Source of the DNA: Gadus chalcogrammus
Taxonomy: Eukaryota; Chordata; Actinopteri; Gadiformes; Gadidae
Length of the DNA stretch: 64,000 nt
Assembly: GCF_026213295.1 (NCBI RefSeq)
Contig: NC_079423.1
Span: forward strand, 16,136,197 to 16,200,196
Direction: 5' to 3'
This document shows, piece after piece, positions 1 to 14,820 of the stretch. A model generated the notes under the pieces. It did no database searches, was not told where the DNA came from, and saw nothing but the letters and a program-made list of their open reading frames with translations. The translations under genes and the position numbers were made by a program. The first letter of the stretch is position 1, and the number at the start of each line of letters is the position of its first letter.

Positions 1-259
1 CTATTAAAATATGAAAACACTTTCATTGTGTGTTTGTGCTTTTAGGCCGACTACTCTTCTGTCTATTGTCTAATGCCCCACTTTTGGCCTTGGCGAGCCG
101 CCGGCTCGGAGCAATTGTACCTCGAAGTGATAAACAAAACACAAAGTCTCTTCAAAATCAATGAGGTGGTAAACACTTGAGCTGAATGTCTCCCTGACCG
201 GTCGCCGAATGCTCTCTAAAGTTCCTCAGCTGTTGACACACTTTGACAAGGGTGTCTGA

Positions 260-261
<2 letters not shown>
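1..261. other. unique non-coding sequence
   Basis: Mixed-composition unique DNA before the first microsatellite. No splice-flanked open frame, RNA gene or repeat family was recognised in it. Confidence 0.5.

Positions 262-341
<80 letters not shown>
262..341 (+). repeat. (GT)40 microsatellite
   Basis: Uninterrupted GT dinucleotide array of 40 units. It continues into an imperfect GT-rich tract. Poly-Cys/Val and Thr/His translations across it are artefacts of the repeat. Confidence 0.98.
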
Positions 342-344
<3 letters not shown>

Positions 345-645
345 TCTGTCTTTTTGACTAGGTGTTTGTGTGTGTGTGTGTGTGTGTGTACGTATGTGTT
401 AATGTGTGTGTGCATTTGTATGTTTTTTGCCTCGGTGGGCATGCGTGTGTATGTCTTTCTAGGTGTATGTGTGAGTTGGTGTGCATGCGTCTGTGGGCGT
501 GTGTGGGCGTGTTTTTATACGCATGTTTTCATGTCCGTCTGACTAGGTGTATGTCTGTATAGGTCTGTGTGTGTGTGTGTGTCCGCCTGTTTGTGTGTGC
601 CTGTCTGCATGTATTTGTGTGTGTGCGTGCGTGTGTATTGACGTA
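342..645 (+). repeat. imperfect GT-rich tract
   Basis: Degenerate GT/TG-rich sequence broken by TC, GC and TA interruptions. It looks like an older, mutated extension of the adjacent pure array. No gene is visible. Confidence 0.85.
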
Positions 646-1171
646 TGCACGCCTCTGGAAAGCATCACTGCTCACCGCCATTATTGACGGCCTGCACGAC
701 CGCCACAAAACACCACCACCCCTTCCCAGAAACAGACACAGACAGATGGGAAAACTACATGTAACGAAGGTAAAACAAGACGAACAAGGATTTATTCAGT
801 CCTAATAACAGACCCGCCATGATGCTTTCACCACACTAAGGGTAGGCCTAACCTCTTATTAGGCCAACACTTTATAAGATTGTTATTTTCTTAAAGATGT
901 CATGAATGTTTTCCTTTTATTCTGGAAGACTCTCGCCAACACAACCACACGGTGATACATCATAAAACATGTCCGTACTTCTCCCCCGGCCAGCAATTTA
1001 TAAGGTGAGGCCAGGGTGTACACACGATATTTAATATAAAAAGAACACAAAGAAAAAACGGGATAAATTATATGTTATAAACTGCAAAGCTTGTGCTTTG
1101 TCCTTCAAGTGTAATTTGTTGTCGGTGTTGAAAAGGCAGTTTTTAATCAGTTGGCTTTGGCTTAGAAACAA
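646..1171. other. unique non-coding sequence
   Basis: Unremarkable unique sequence, AT-leaning after about 840. No recognisable coding exon or mobile element. Confidence 0.5.
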
Positions 1172-1219
1172 GGACACACACACACACACACACACACCCA
1201 CACCCACACACACACACAA
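1172..1219. repeat. imperfect CA microsatellite
   Basis: CA array interrupted twice by ACCC. It is followed by A-rich and then C-rich low-complexity sequence to about 1300. Confidence 0.9.
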
Positions 1220-1300
1220 AGAAGTACACACAAAGAAGCAAAGAGGATGCCAAGAAACTTGAACCAACCCCCCCCCCACCCCAACCCTCCCCGCCCTCCA

Positions 1301-2120
1301 GTCTTTCGGCGGCTCGCAGAGACCCCATAAGGTAAGTCTAGGAGGTGGCTGGCTGACCTCAGAGCAGCGCTTGGCTTCCTGCTTCAGTCAGGCTCTCCTT
1401 GACCAGCACAAATCACCGCTCAGCGCGCCTCCATTACCGCCGCGCTCGCCTTCTGTCACCCGAGTCCTCCCCAAACAATCTCCGGCCTAATTGCCTCTGA
1501 CATAAACACGCAGTTACCATATTGATATGTGGTGCGCTGGGTGGAGGGCACAGGGAAATTATGCAAGAGCCGTTACTTAAAGACGCCCCCTTGAACCTGA
1601 GAAAGGGGGGAGGTGGGGGGGGTAAGTGGGGAGAAAGAGGGGGTGGGGGACCCATCTTAAATGGTTTTGAAAGTGTCTCTGGGACCCTGGAGGCGTTTAG
1701 AATTAACATCTGTAATAGCGTAATTATTATGTTATCTGTGATCCGTTGGAATTGGGTCAGGGCACGGGCTGTGCTAAAAAAACAAAGAGAAGAATCCTGC
1801 CCCCTTGTTATATGAATATGCAGTCTTTCAATTTACATGAGCGAGGCGCATTCGTAAAAGTTCAAGATAACATCTGTTTTTGCACACCCGCGAGTGAGTT
1901 TATCTGGAATTAGAAATGACCCAAGGAAATGACTCGGTTACATTCATTATTTAAAAGATACTGATTACAATTTGGAGGGGGACGCGAACGGGGAATTACT
2001 AAACAGTGTCTAAGGTGCATAATAGATCTTTTTTTGTGCTGATTATGATCCCGCCAGGCCCACGCAATGATGAAAAGGGATTTAGAGTACACAGAAGCTG
2101 TAGCCGTGGGATTACCCACT
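1301..2120. other. unique block, possible conserved non-coding DNA
   Basis: Contains a G-rich stretch (1608-1650), then AT-balanced unique sequence from about 1680 to 2120 with no simple repeats. The second half resembles fish conserved non-coding sequence in texture (TAATTATTATG-like motifs near 1720). This is inference only. Open frames here overlap on both strands and show no domain. Confidence 0.3.
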
Positions 2121-2136
2121 ACTAATGAATGGAACC

Positions 2137-2500
2137 CCTTTCTCTCGCTCCCTCTCTAATTTCCTCTCTCTCTCTCACTCCCTCTCTCTCTCTCTCTCTC
2201 TGACTCACTCTCTCTTTCACTTTCTCTCTTTGGCTCTCTCACCCTCTCACTCTCTGACGCCCTCTTTCTCTCAAAATGTTTCCCTCACGCTTCCTCTCTC
2301 TCTCTCTCCCTCCCTCCCTCCCTCTCTCACGCACTCTCTCTCATTCACTTTCGCTCTCTCGCCCTCTCTCTCTCTGTCACTTCCTCTCTCTCTGGCTCAA
2401 TCCCTCTTCTCAATCTTCTATTTCGCTCTCTCTCTCTGTCTCCCTTTTTCTCTCCCTCTCTCTCTCTCTCTCTCTAGCTCTCTCCCCCCTCTCCCCCTAT
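2137..2500. repeat. CT-rich polypyrimidine tract
   Basis: About 360 bp of CTCT/CCCT low-complexity sequence with scattered AC and TG interruptions. The plus strand is almost pure pyrimidine, so triplex (H-DNA) formation is possible. Ser/Leu-rich open frames across it are repeat translations. Confidence 0.95.
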
Positions 2501-3626
<1,126 letters not shown>

Positions 3627-3856
3627 AGCTGCATTGTTTGTATGAATGGTTTGGATCGTTTGTGTGTGTATTTGCACATGTGTGTGTGTGTGTGGTGGTC
3701 TACTTGTGTGTCTGTAGGGGGTATGGTGAGTACACTTCATGTCACTGCCATCGCTCTCTCGCCAGCCCTCTCTCCAGGGCTTACTGTTGGGGGTGAACAT
3801 TTTCAAGCAGCTGCTTTTTTTTCTGTGGCTGTACTAAATGGAGATGTTGTCCTACA

Positions 3857-5210
<1,354 letters not shown>

Positions 5211-5500
5211 AATGTATATATTCTCCATCCAGAATTGCTATTATTTAATAGGGTTAGATTTTGGGGTTACTAGTGGTAGTACAATTACTATACTGTTTTA
5301 ATCGTTTTTTTAATTAATATTGCTATTAATGCTGTTGTTTTCGATTCATTATGTATTGTGTGTATATATACATTTTTATATGGAAATAGTTATTATAATC
5401 AATTTAATTATTATTTGTGTATACTTATTATTCAATTATCATACCATACAAGACTTGGATTTGAAATATTAAATATATAAATATTATACACAGTCAATAT
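5211..5500. other. AT-rich unique sequence
   Basis: Strongly AT-rich, with TATATA runs (5362-5370, 5497-5506). No gene or repeat family was recognised. Confidence 0.6.
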
Positions 5501-5850
5501 ATATATAAGGTATGATAGCCTGCAGCCGGCTCTCAGGCTTGCCTGGATAACATTATCTGTAAATTAGTGCACCATAAATCCTTTGAGTGACACATGAAGG
5601 ATGCTGACACAGAGCTAGGCTTTGGCCGATATCATTAATCATGAGCGAATGTGAAAATGGAGCCGGTCAGCCCAGCATCTCGTTAGCCTAAATGAATGTG
5701 ATTGGCCGCATATATACAGTACATCTTACTCTGCCTGTAAGAGGACATGATAAGGGATAAGGGTTGCTTATCAGAAAGCAAACACCAGCACGCTGTGGGC
5801 ATCAGGGATTGACAAGCTAGGCTGAGGGTTTCCCAGGCGCAGAGCTGGGT
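5501..5850. promoter_or_regulatory. putative enhancer-like block with GATA cluster
   Basis: Repeat-free sequence with homeodomain-type cores (GTAAATTAG near 5559, ATTAATC near 5634). It also has three GATA-factor cores within 24 bp: GATAA at 5749 and 5756, and an inverted TTATC at 5768. The texture resembles vertebrate conserved non-coding elements. Function and conservation are inferred, not seen. Confidence 0.35.
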
Positions 5851-7190
<1,340 letters not shown>

Positions 7191-7259
7191 CACACAGCAG
7201 TTTGACTCAATATTGCTTCACATTCGTCTACTCACTACACTATGTGACACATTGTTTAA

Positions 7260-7458
7260 TTAAAGTTACAATGTGTAGGTTTGAGCCCCTCCTGATTGTT
7301 CGGTTTTGCCAGCATTTCCTATTTGGAATATACATCAGTTATAGGAAAAGATGTTATTGATAACATTATTGAAATCACAATCGATCAGCATAGACTACAG
7401 ATATTTCGAGGAAATTTAAAGATATAGGCTAGTTGAAATGTTACACATTGCAACGTTA
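7260..7458. mobile_element. decayed MITE-like element
   Basis: An AT-rich element of about 199 bp bounded by degenerate inverted ends. TTAAAGTTACAATGTGTAGG at 7260-7279 faces TTACACATTGCAACGTTA at 7441-7458. The core CAATGTGTA is perfectly paired and 16 of 19 terminal positions match. The ends resemble the short non-autonomous DNA transposons common in fish that carry CAATGTGTA-type termini; that family link is from general knowledge. No clear target-site duplication was seen, so it is old or its edges have decayed. Confidence 0.5.
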
Positions 7459-7461
7459 GGT

Positions 7462-8068
7462 ATTCAATCATTCTGGTATATAACATGAATTTTGCTTATT
7501 TTTCCAAAATAAATAAAGTCCTATAATTACTAAGGGGAGAAGAGATGGTCGGCTGAATTTGTATTTCTTAAGGACGACGCTCTGAATGCTATGAAATAAT
7601 TAATTATTTTTCTTTAAATTAAAAGGTTTGAAGTGTTTCTACTCCTCATCCCTTCGCCCGCACTTCTCCTAAAAAACATTTAATTTATTTATTAAACTCA
7701 AAGTGCACGGCATCTCATGAGGCAATTAAAAAATCAAGCTTTGTAGTTCAGAGAGTGGCGGGCCAGAGCATTCTGGAGATTATCTCCTCTCGCCAGATTC
7801 TCCCTGCGTCTCCCAGCCTCGTATTTACACATGCTGCGAATCATCCTCCAATCAGGACATGAAGAAGAAGGTGGAGGAATTAGGAGGCCGTGAGTTTGTG
7901 GGAATGGAAGCTGCCGGCAGATCAAGAGGTGGACCGTTTGGTGAGGCAGATAAAGGAGCAGGCAGCAGCGGCGCAAGCAGACACAGACGCCGTTCGCTCT
8001 CCGCGGTGATTCGACGATTAGGCTGCACATCAGCCCCCCTTCATGCCTTTGTTCTAGCAGCTCCATCT
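7462..8068. other. unique non-coding sequence
   Basis: AT-rich to about 7740, then GC-richer. The frame starting at 7859 runs straight into the GT array downstream and is not a credible gene. Confidence 0.45.
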
Positions 8069-8338
<270 letters not shown>

Positions 8339-8472
8339 GGGGCATTTACTTTCGGCCCCATGCAAAATTTAAACTGTGTGTATGTGTGTATGCGTGCGTG
8401 TATGTGTGCATGTGTCGGTGTGTGTTTGTGTGTGTGTGTTGGGCCACTTACTTTGGGCCCTATGCAAAATTT
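8339..8472 (+). repeat. 102-bp tandem duplication
   Basis: Two 32-bp cores, at 8339-8370 and 8441-8472, differ at only a few positions. They sit exactly 102 bp apart within GT-rich sequence. Each has an ACTTACTTT/ATTTACTTT segment, a GGCC-rich segment and an ATGCAAAATTT end that resembles a POU octamer with one extra A. It looks like a young minisatellite seed. Confidence 0.9.
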
Positions 8473-10104
8473 CCCACACCACAAAACACTGCAAGATGTT
8501 GTGCACTGTCATCACCCTGCCGAGGATGGTACTCTTGTGTTCCTGGTGGTACGGATTTTCTCCACCATGTGAGATGAATTACAGTTGGTAGTTGGCTTAA
8601 TCTCACTTTGGGTAACTTGAAAAGAAATGCTGCCAGGGATGTGGACGTTACCCACTTTGGCCAAAAAAAAAAAATGAAATAGGAACAATGTGCTTGCATT
8701 TAAAGTGTTCCGATTGACTCTTAAACACTTTCAATCAGTTGCGTATTTCAAGCGTGCTCATGACCGTGTCTTCTTTTAAGCTGTCGGTTGATGCTATCTT
8801 TCCAGAGAAAAATAAATATTACATAAACATGTCATGTTGCCTTGGGGAAATTCTTTGCGTGCCCTAAAATAACTGTTAAGTTCTTAGATTGACAAGGTTT
8901 TTTTGGGCTCTTAGCAGGATGTGGTTAGCAGTTAGCTGGCTCAGGTAAACCAATTATTGCCATTAGCGTTCATGCTAGAATGGCACCCTTCTTTTACCTG
9001 TCATGGCTGCCAGATGGCGGGCTATAGCGCTGTGTAATGAGAACTCTGACAGGAAAGTCACAAGCAAGTTAGCCGAGCATCTCGCTAGCATGGTTTAGGG
9101 CATTTTTCTCGCGTCTGAACGAAAGCCAGAATAGTGTGGGTTTCATTGTTGAATCGGATGAATTGTTGAAAACATGTGGTATCCGATCTGCTGTCTGTTT
9201 CAAACACTGGTGATATTAACAATAGCAATATTATGGCAATTGCTTTTCATTCTCCGTATCACTTTCATGTGCCTTCTTTTTCTAAGATGTTGATTAATAG
9301 ATTTCTGATCAGCATGTTTGCCCCAAATGTGAGGTCTCTGAAGCAATGCTTTCTTGTGTGGATGTCTTTTTTTTGGTCAGAAACCACTTCTTTCTTTTTT
9401 CTCAACATGTGCCTTGCACATTTTACTTTTCAAATCTAGTCGGTTGCTCCTCCAAACCCTGGCTACGGCTGGCAATTAGCTAATCTCCGCCGAACGGGAA
9501 AACAAAACTGGCAAGACTTTAGAGCAAGAGAAGTTATTTGCCGATCTTAAGTGTGTAATTTCCTCGCGAGAGAACAAAATTTTCCACCAAACAACATAAC
9601 ATCTACGACACATCGTGATACAACGAAGACTGTTTCCAATTAGGCCTACTGCAAATACTACAGAAGAACATACAGAGATACAAGCACAGCCTTACAAAGA
9701 GAAGACAATAGGACCGCTCTGACCATGTGTGGTTGACCATCACGGTTGTCCTGGACTCTGAGACAGAGAGAGATAGCAGAGTCACCCTTCAAAGTGGGGG
9801 GACAGGGAGACGGGGAGAGAGAGAGAGGGAGAACGAATGGGATTGATTACACCAAAACAACAGATATAGCGAGCTGCTAATCTGCCGGTCAATCTGCGGT
9901 CGTTCATCTTCATCGATCATTCTCTCTCCTGGTCGTCAGCGCCCAAGGTCCAGAGCACCCTCTAGGAGCCAGGCGATCTCTCTGTGCGTGAGGGTCTCTC
10001 GTGCACCAGATACCGGTGCATTCATCAACCTGTCCACTGCAAAGCCGCAAACACCTATTTTTCGCTGGCCATAGTAAGCGTAAAGCTATTAAGTGCTAAT
10101 CTTG
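8473..10104. other. unique non-coding sequence
   Basis: About 1.6 kb nearly free of simple repeats, moderately AT-rich. An 87-codon frame (9176-9439) has no recognisable domain. The 8880-9110 part has conserved-element texture (TTAGC/GCTAA-rich). Confidence 0.4.
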
Positions 10105-10305
10105 ACTTTTAGCAGATGCTTTCCTTAAAAGTGACTAAGAACCGTGAACAGTTTTTTGTTTAGATGGATAGATGTCATTAAGGAGAAGGGAAAGGTTAGG
10201 GGATCTTGCTCTACGATGCCGATAGTTAGACTGCGCACAACAGGGTTCGATCCCAGAATCGTTCAACTGGGAGTTAAACGACCTAAACGCTAGACTACCC
10301 TGCCT
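10105..10305 (-). mobile_element. degenerate tRNA-promoter-like SINE-type repeat
   Basis: The left end (10105-10136) resembles the reverse complement of the fish repeat tail whose core reads roughly GCTTTGGATAAAAGC. The right part (10190-10305) carries a GGTTCGATCCC B-box-like motif (10241-10252) and then CTAGACTACCCTGCC. This arrangement is typical of short interspersed repeats in fish. A related, shorter copy lies at 40717-40792. It is not a functional tRNA: no cloverleaf can be drawn. Confidence 0.6.
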
Positions 10306-12958
10306 CCCCCCGCCACTCAAAGGGATGCAGCCTCGGCTTTTCCAAGTACAATGGTACTGTAACTCAAGTGCTGTCATTGTCTTGAAGCGGCAATATGTTT
10401 AAGCTCTATCCTTGACCCTGAGTTTCCCACTTTGTGGATTCGTTTTTGGATTTAGTTCATTTCACGTGCTGCGTATAAACATTTCCCATCTGATTCGTCC
10501 CATCAATCCAGTTTACTAATGACCTTATAGTCCCATCACGTTAATGCAATTACAGACTCATATGACCTCATGTTTGAGTGCTAAGTACATTTTTCCGCAC
10601 ACAGGACAGAAAAATGAAGCGCAGTTCTCCTTACTACAGCTTGGCAAACATTCCCATACAGATAGAGCCAGTATTGTATAAAATATGGTTTCCAGAGATT
10701 CCTACGTTTGGTGAACACAAGAAGAAAGACAAAGTATTGACATCTGTATTATGTCGAATACTGCCCATAACTGTGCAATATAAGCATGCATGCTAAGTGC
10801 TGCTAAAAGGTGCCTGATGGAAAACATAAGGTTATCCCCCAAGTAGAAATGAAAAACAGAGTTTGCAGGGTGTGCAGTAGGGCCTTTATTTCCTCCACAG
10901 ATGGCTGCCTCCCTCACCACCACCGTCAGCCACGTTAACTCTTTGTAGAGCAATAGAGTGAATGCTGCAGTCTGCAGGGGAGGGGAGACCTTGGAGCTGT
11001 TTCCAGAGGCCATGATGAGAGACGTCGGCTGGTCCGGAGACACTGTGGTCCGTCAGGGAACTCAAGCAATTATGCCGGGGAGCAGAAAGGTCAGCAAGTC
11101 GGTTAGGAGGTAGGGGACGAGGCCGGCGGACGGTCTTATCAGGCCTCGGTGAGAGAGAGAGAAAAAAAGAATCCAACGCTGAACAGCTGTGGAAACTACG
11201 GCGGCACTTTTCTCAGAAGTCAAATGAGTTTGGTGCAAGGAGGGAGGGTCAAAGGTGGCGGCGGGGAGTTTCATTTCGCTCATGTCTTTATCAGCGATCT
11301 GTTAAATATTTCAAGCCCAGCCGGAGAGCAGAGTCAGGGGTGTGTGAGGGAGAGGATTAAAATAGTATGGAGACAAAGTGATGCACTGCGGAACCGTGAA
11401 CCCTACCTGAAGCGTTGGGTTTAATCAGCAGAGGTTTTGTCAAGGACACCTATTGAAGAAAGTTTCAAAGATAACGGCTCTTTAAAAGGGTACAAGATAG
11501 AAAAGAAAAGGTTCCATTTTGTGGACTGACATTACTTCATCGCATAAAACGACCAATACAATGGAGACTATGAATTGATGAAAAGGAAGGAACAGGAATA
11601 TCAGCTTTCTGCTTGAGTTAAACACGACGTGAATAACGACTTATATGATGAAGCAGATTTGCTAAAACCTTCATGCCATGAAGTAAATATTTGATGAATG
11701 TCAAAGCTGGGCTCTGCTTTTGCAGTTATCCACATGCAACGCAGACCGCAGATGTTGAATGTGTCACGTTAAATATAGCCATCCGAATACGACCGTGAAG
11801 CGATGCATATTCCCTCGTAGCGTGGCCATCACAAAGCTTTTGATCAGAACTCTCCAGGGGAATCCTCAATAAGGCTGCCACCTGTTCTATGATCCCAGCT
11901 CTTAACCTATCGGCAAACTTGGCTCCAAATCTGCTACCACAGGCTTTTTCATTTCAGTTTCCGTGAACCAAAAAGAAAACGAGCAAGCAAGGAACAAGTT
12001 CATGAGTTTTACAAGAGCGGTCACCACCAATGGCCTTGGCCCATAAATTACCAGCTGGTCACCTTATAATCGTAGACATGCACAAGCCTGGACTGGCATC
12101 GGTATGTCCCCTCCCTGGGACAGTATGAGGTAGATGACCCCTGGATCCTAATTATAGCTAGTCCCCTCGTAATTATAACCCTGTAAGGCTGAAAGAGGCA
12201 TCGGCCGTTTACCTATGTTTATTATCTTTCCTATCCATATTTTAACAGCCATCTTTACGTGGCCGCATTCTTACGCCTGTCTGTGGGATGATTTGAAACA
12301 CCCAGTCCCTGCCTGTAAAGAGAATGTCTCCGTTGAACCGAAGCAGTGGTTGCAGCAGGCTCCTTTGAAGATTTGATCTTCTCCATCTGCAACAGACTCG
12401 TTCTGAAGGCTGTCTACACCTACTTATTTGTCCGCCATCACTGATGTAGTAAAGAATATGGACAATCCTGCCAGCCTTAAACGCACCACCTGATTCTGAT
12501 CTCCAGAACGTGAACCGGTTAGACATGTCCGGAGTGCCTTAAACGCCACTTTGTGTATAAATGCTTCCGCGGAAGAGGAAGGTGTTCATTTTTTTACTTT
12601 AGCAGAACAATCTCAGTCTCCATCCCGCAAAAGTTAATTGACTTGAGTTTGTCAAGAAGAAGGAGGCGAATGGGCTGCACGCCCGTCTGCTGCCATCGTG
12701 GCAGCCCAGAGGAGTTGGCATCAGCGCCATCACCCGCGCTGCCTGCAGCCACCAGACATCCAGGCCGGCCTTCTGGGTAATTTCACAAGGCTCAACCAGC
12801 CACACATGTATGAAGAACTTGGCCGTAGCGGTGAGCCCTCCCTTCTATCCCCGGTTTTGCATATTGTAACGTAGGATTTGTTTGTATTCCATATATTCAG
12901 ACCGTCCATAGTGCGCTGTGTGTAGGCTGCCGTAGAAAAAGTCTTTACTCACTTATGC

Positions 12959-12960
<2 letters not shown>
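10306..12960. other. unique non-coding sequence
   Basis: About 2.6 kb of unique DNA with no long microsatellite. Several 70-110-codon frames on both strands overlap each other, lack domains and look like chance. No splice-flanked exon was recognised. Confidence 0.4.

Positions 12961-13038
<78 letters not shown>
12961..13038 (+). repeat. (GT)39 microsatellite
   Basis: Uninterrupted GT array of 39 units. Confidence 0.98.
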
Positions 13039-13041
<3 letters not shown>

Positions 13042-13133
13042 GGGATTGGCCAGGGAACGCCGATTGCCGCCTCCAGCGCTTGTATCCGGGAGAAATGTGT
13101 CAGCTTTGCGGCAGGGTCTCCATCAACAAGCCA

Positions 13134-13150
13134 CCCCCCCCCCCCCCCCC
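13134..13150. repeat. poly-C run (17)
   Basis: Uninterrupted cytosine run, potentially i-motif on this strand and G-quadruplex on the other. Confidence 0.95.
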
Positions 13151-14000
13151 ACACCCAACTACCCTGTTAAACAGTTACTCCGCCGGAGTCCCCCCATTAG
13201 AATGACCATCTATCAGCGAGGTGTCGGGCTTACAGGACCCCTCGATGACATACAAGGGGCACCCAGGGGGACATGCCCGCCTCCTCCGACTGATGAGCTC
13301 ATTCCTCTGCGTCCTGTCATTGGCCAACACGTGCCCTGACCTAACCCCCCCCCCCCCCCCCAACCCCCCAGTCCGGCCCTGCATCCTCTGCACGCTGGCA
13401 TAAACCAACAGGAAGTTGGGAATGACCTCTAGGGGGGGGGTCATGGCGGGGAACACACTCAACGTCTGGGGCGTTGCATTTAATGGAGGAGGGGGGGGGG
13501 GGCTTATTGTATGCGTTGTTGTATTTTTGTTTTTTTGTTGCTCCACTTTGTTTCCCATACCCTGAAGAGTTTTGGAAGTGAAACTACGCAAAACCAGCGG
13601 CGCATTGAGAATTCACTGTTTTTCTGACACTTTTATGCAAAGCACATCAAGACTGATTGAAGAATACCGCCTGCTGTCTTTCTTTATTGTGTCCCGGTAA
13701 ATCGCGTTACTTCTAATCGTATCAATTACGGGACGGATCGTTTTCTCCCCCCGCTGTTTCTCCCACTGCAAGTCGAGATGTTGTAGCGTGATGTGATGTA
13801 ATGCAGGCGCCGTTGAGGACTAAACAGCTTTAGTTAATTCAAGCGCAAAAGCCTTAGATTTAATCAAGTTCACTAATCATATTTCCTCGTGGCCATCTGG
13901 TAGACATTGGATGTTGTTTTGGATACTTTGACGCCATGGCTTATGCGTTCTCCAACACACACGCTCTCTGTCTCAGTTTGCATTTATTGTGCCTCTCCCT

Positions 14001-14019
14001 CCCCCCCCCCCCCCCCCCC
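14001..14019. repeat. poly-C run (19)
   Basis: Uninterrupted cytosine run within a CT-rich context. Confidence 0.95.
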
Positions 14020-14820
14020 GCCCTCGTAGCTTGTTATGTGAAAGAAGTCCCCCAAACAGCGGACAAAACAATATGAAAACAATCAGTTAAGGAGACACAT
14101 TACTTAAGTAGAAAATTGGGACTTAATGTCTCTGGAGTACAATGTAGAATACCACAATGCAGCATGCTATTGTGGTCCCGTCCTAACCCAAAGTCGCATT
14201 CTCCCGCTAAGCATTGCTGGGTTTCATGGATTTCCTTGGTGGTGTCATACAATAGGTTCCAGAATTCACAGGCTCCTAGCATTTATTTCGGGGGCGCATT
14301 TATTCTCTGCTGAATTTAGCCTTTGTTGATGTCTGGTAAAGCTAATTGGTTGGCATATGGGTATGGGCTCTGACAGCCAATGCCCGTGGGGTGCCACCGG
14401 GGCATTCTGATTGGTCGATTTCCATGATTACGGCAACACTGACTGCTGAAATGCACCGCTGTCAAATCAAAACCCTTGTTCCATTGCGGGAGTTCCTGAT
14501 TTCTGGTATGCAACCTTGTGGTTGAGACGAAACCGCGAAAGTAGCGATCACCCTTACTTTGCTCTACAATTTTTCCATTCGGTGCCATTTGTTTTTCATT
14601 TGCAGTAACAAAACTGTTCTCCACTTTCCCTCTGTGAAAACAAGCCTTCCCATAAGGCACCGGGCAGGGAAGTATCAATCACTGGCCCTGGCTGCATGCA
14701 TTGTGATTACCTCAACCCACCGCACCGGACCTGCTTTTGAAAAGAAAACACAAGGCCAGAGTTATAGCAGGGGAGATAGCCTGTATTGTATCGGAGTTCG
14801 AACCCTGGGACTGTAGAAAA

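Larger units (their letters stand above)
13039..14820. other. non-coding sequence with several poly-C/poly-G runs
   Basis: Unique DNA interrupted by homopolymers: C17 at 13134-13150, C-run near 13347-13362, G-runs near 13432 and 13490-13502, and C19 at 14001-14019. A GTTCGAACCC motif at about 14798 is too isolated to call a tRNA or repeat. No gene was recognised. Confidence 0.45.

Noticed and set aside
243..542. Cys/Val, Thr/His, Ser/Leu, Arg/Glu and poly-Val open frames across repeats throughout the window
   Set aside because: They are direct translations of GT/CA, GA/CT or GGT arrays, occur in several frames on both strands and have no domain or splice context.
10235..10305. Possible tRNA gene (B-box-like GGTTCGATCCC)
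   Set aside because: No acceptor stem, anticodon arm or A box at the proper distance; the motif belongs to a dispersed repeat.
14785..14816. GTTCGAACCC motif suggesting a tRNA or SINE
   Set aside because: Only the B-box-like word is present; no surrounding structure or shared sequence supports an element.
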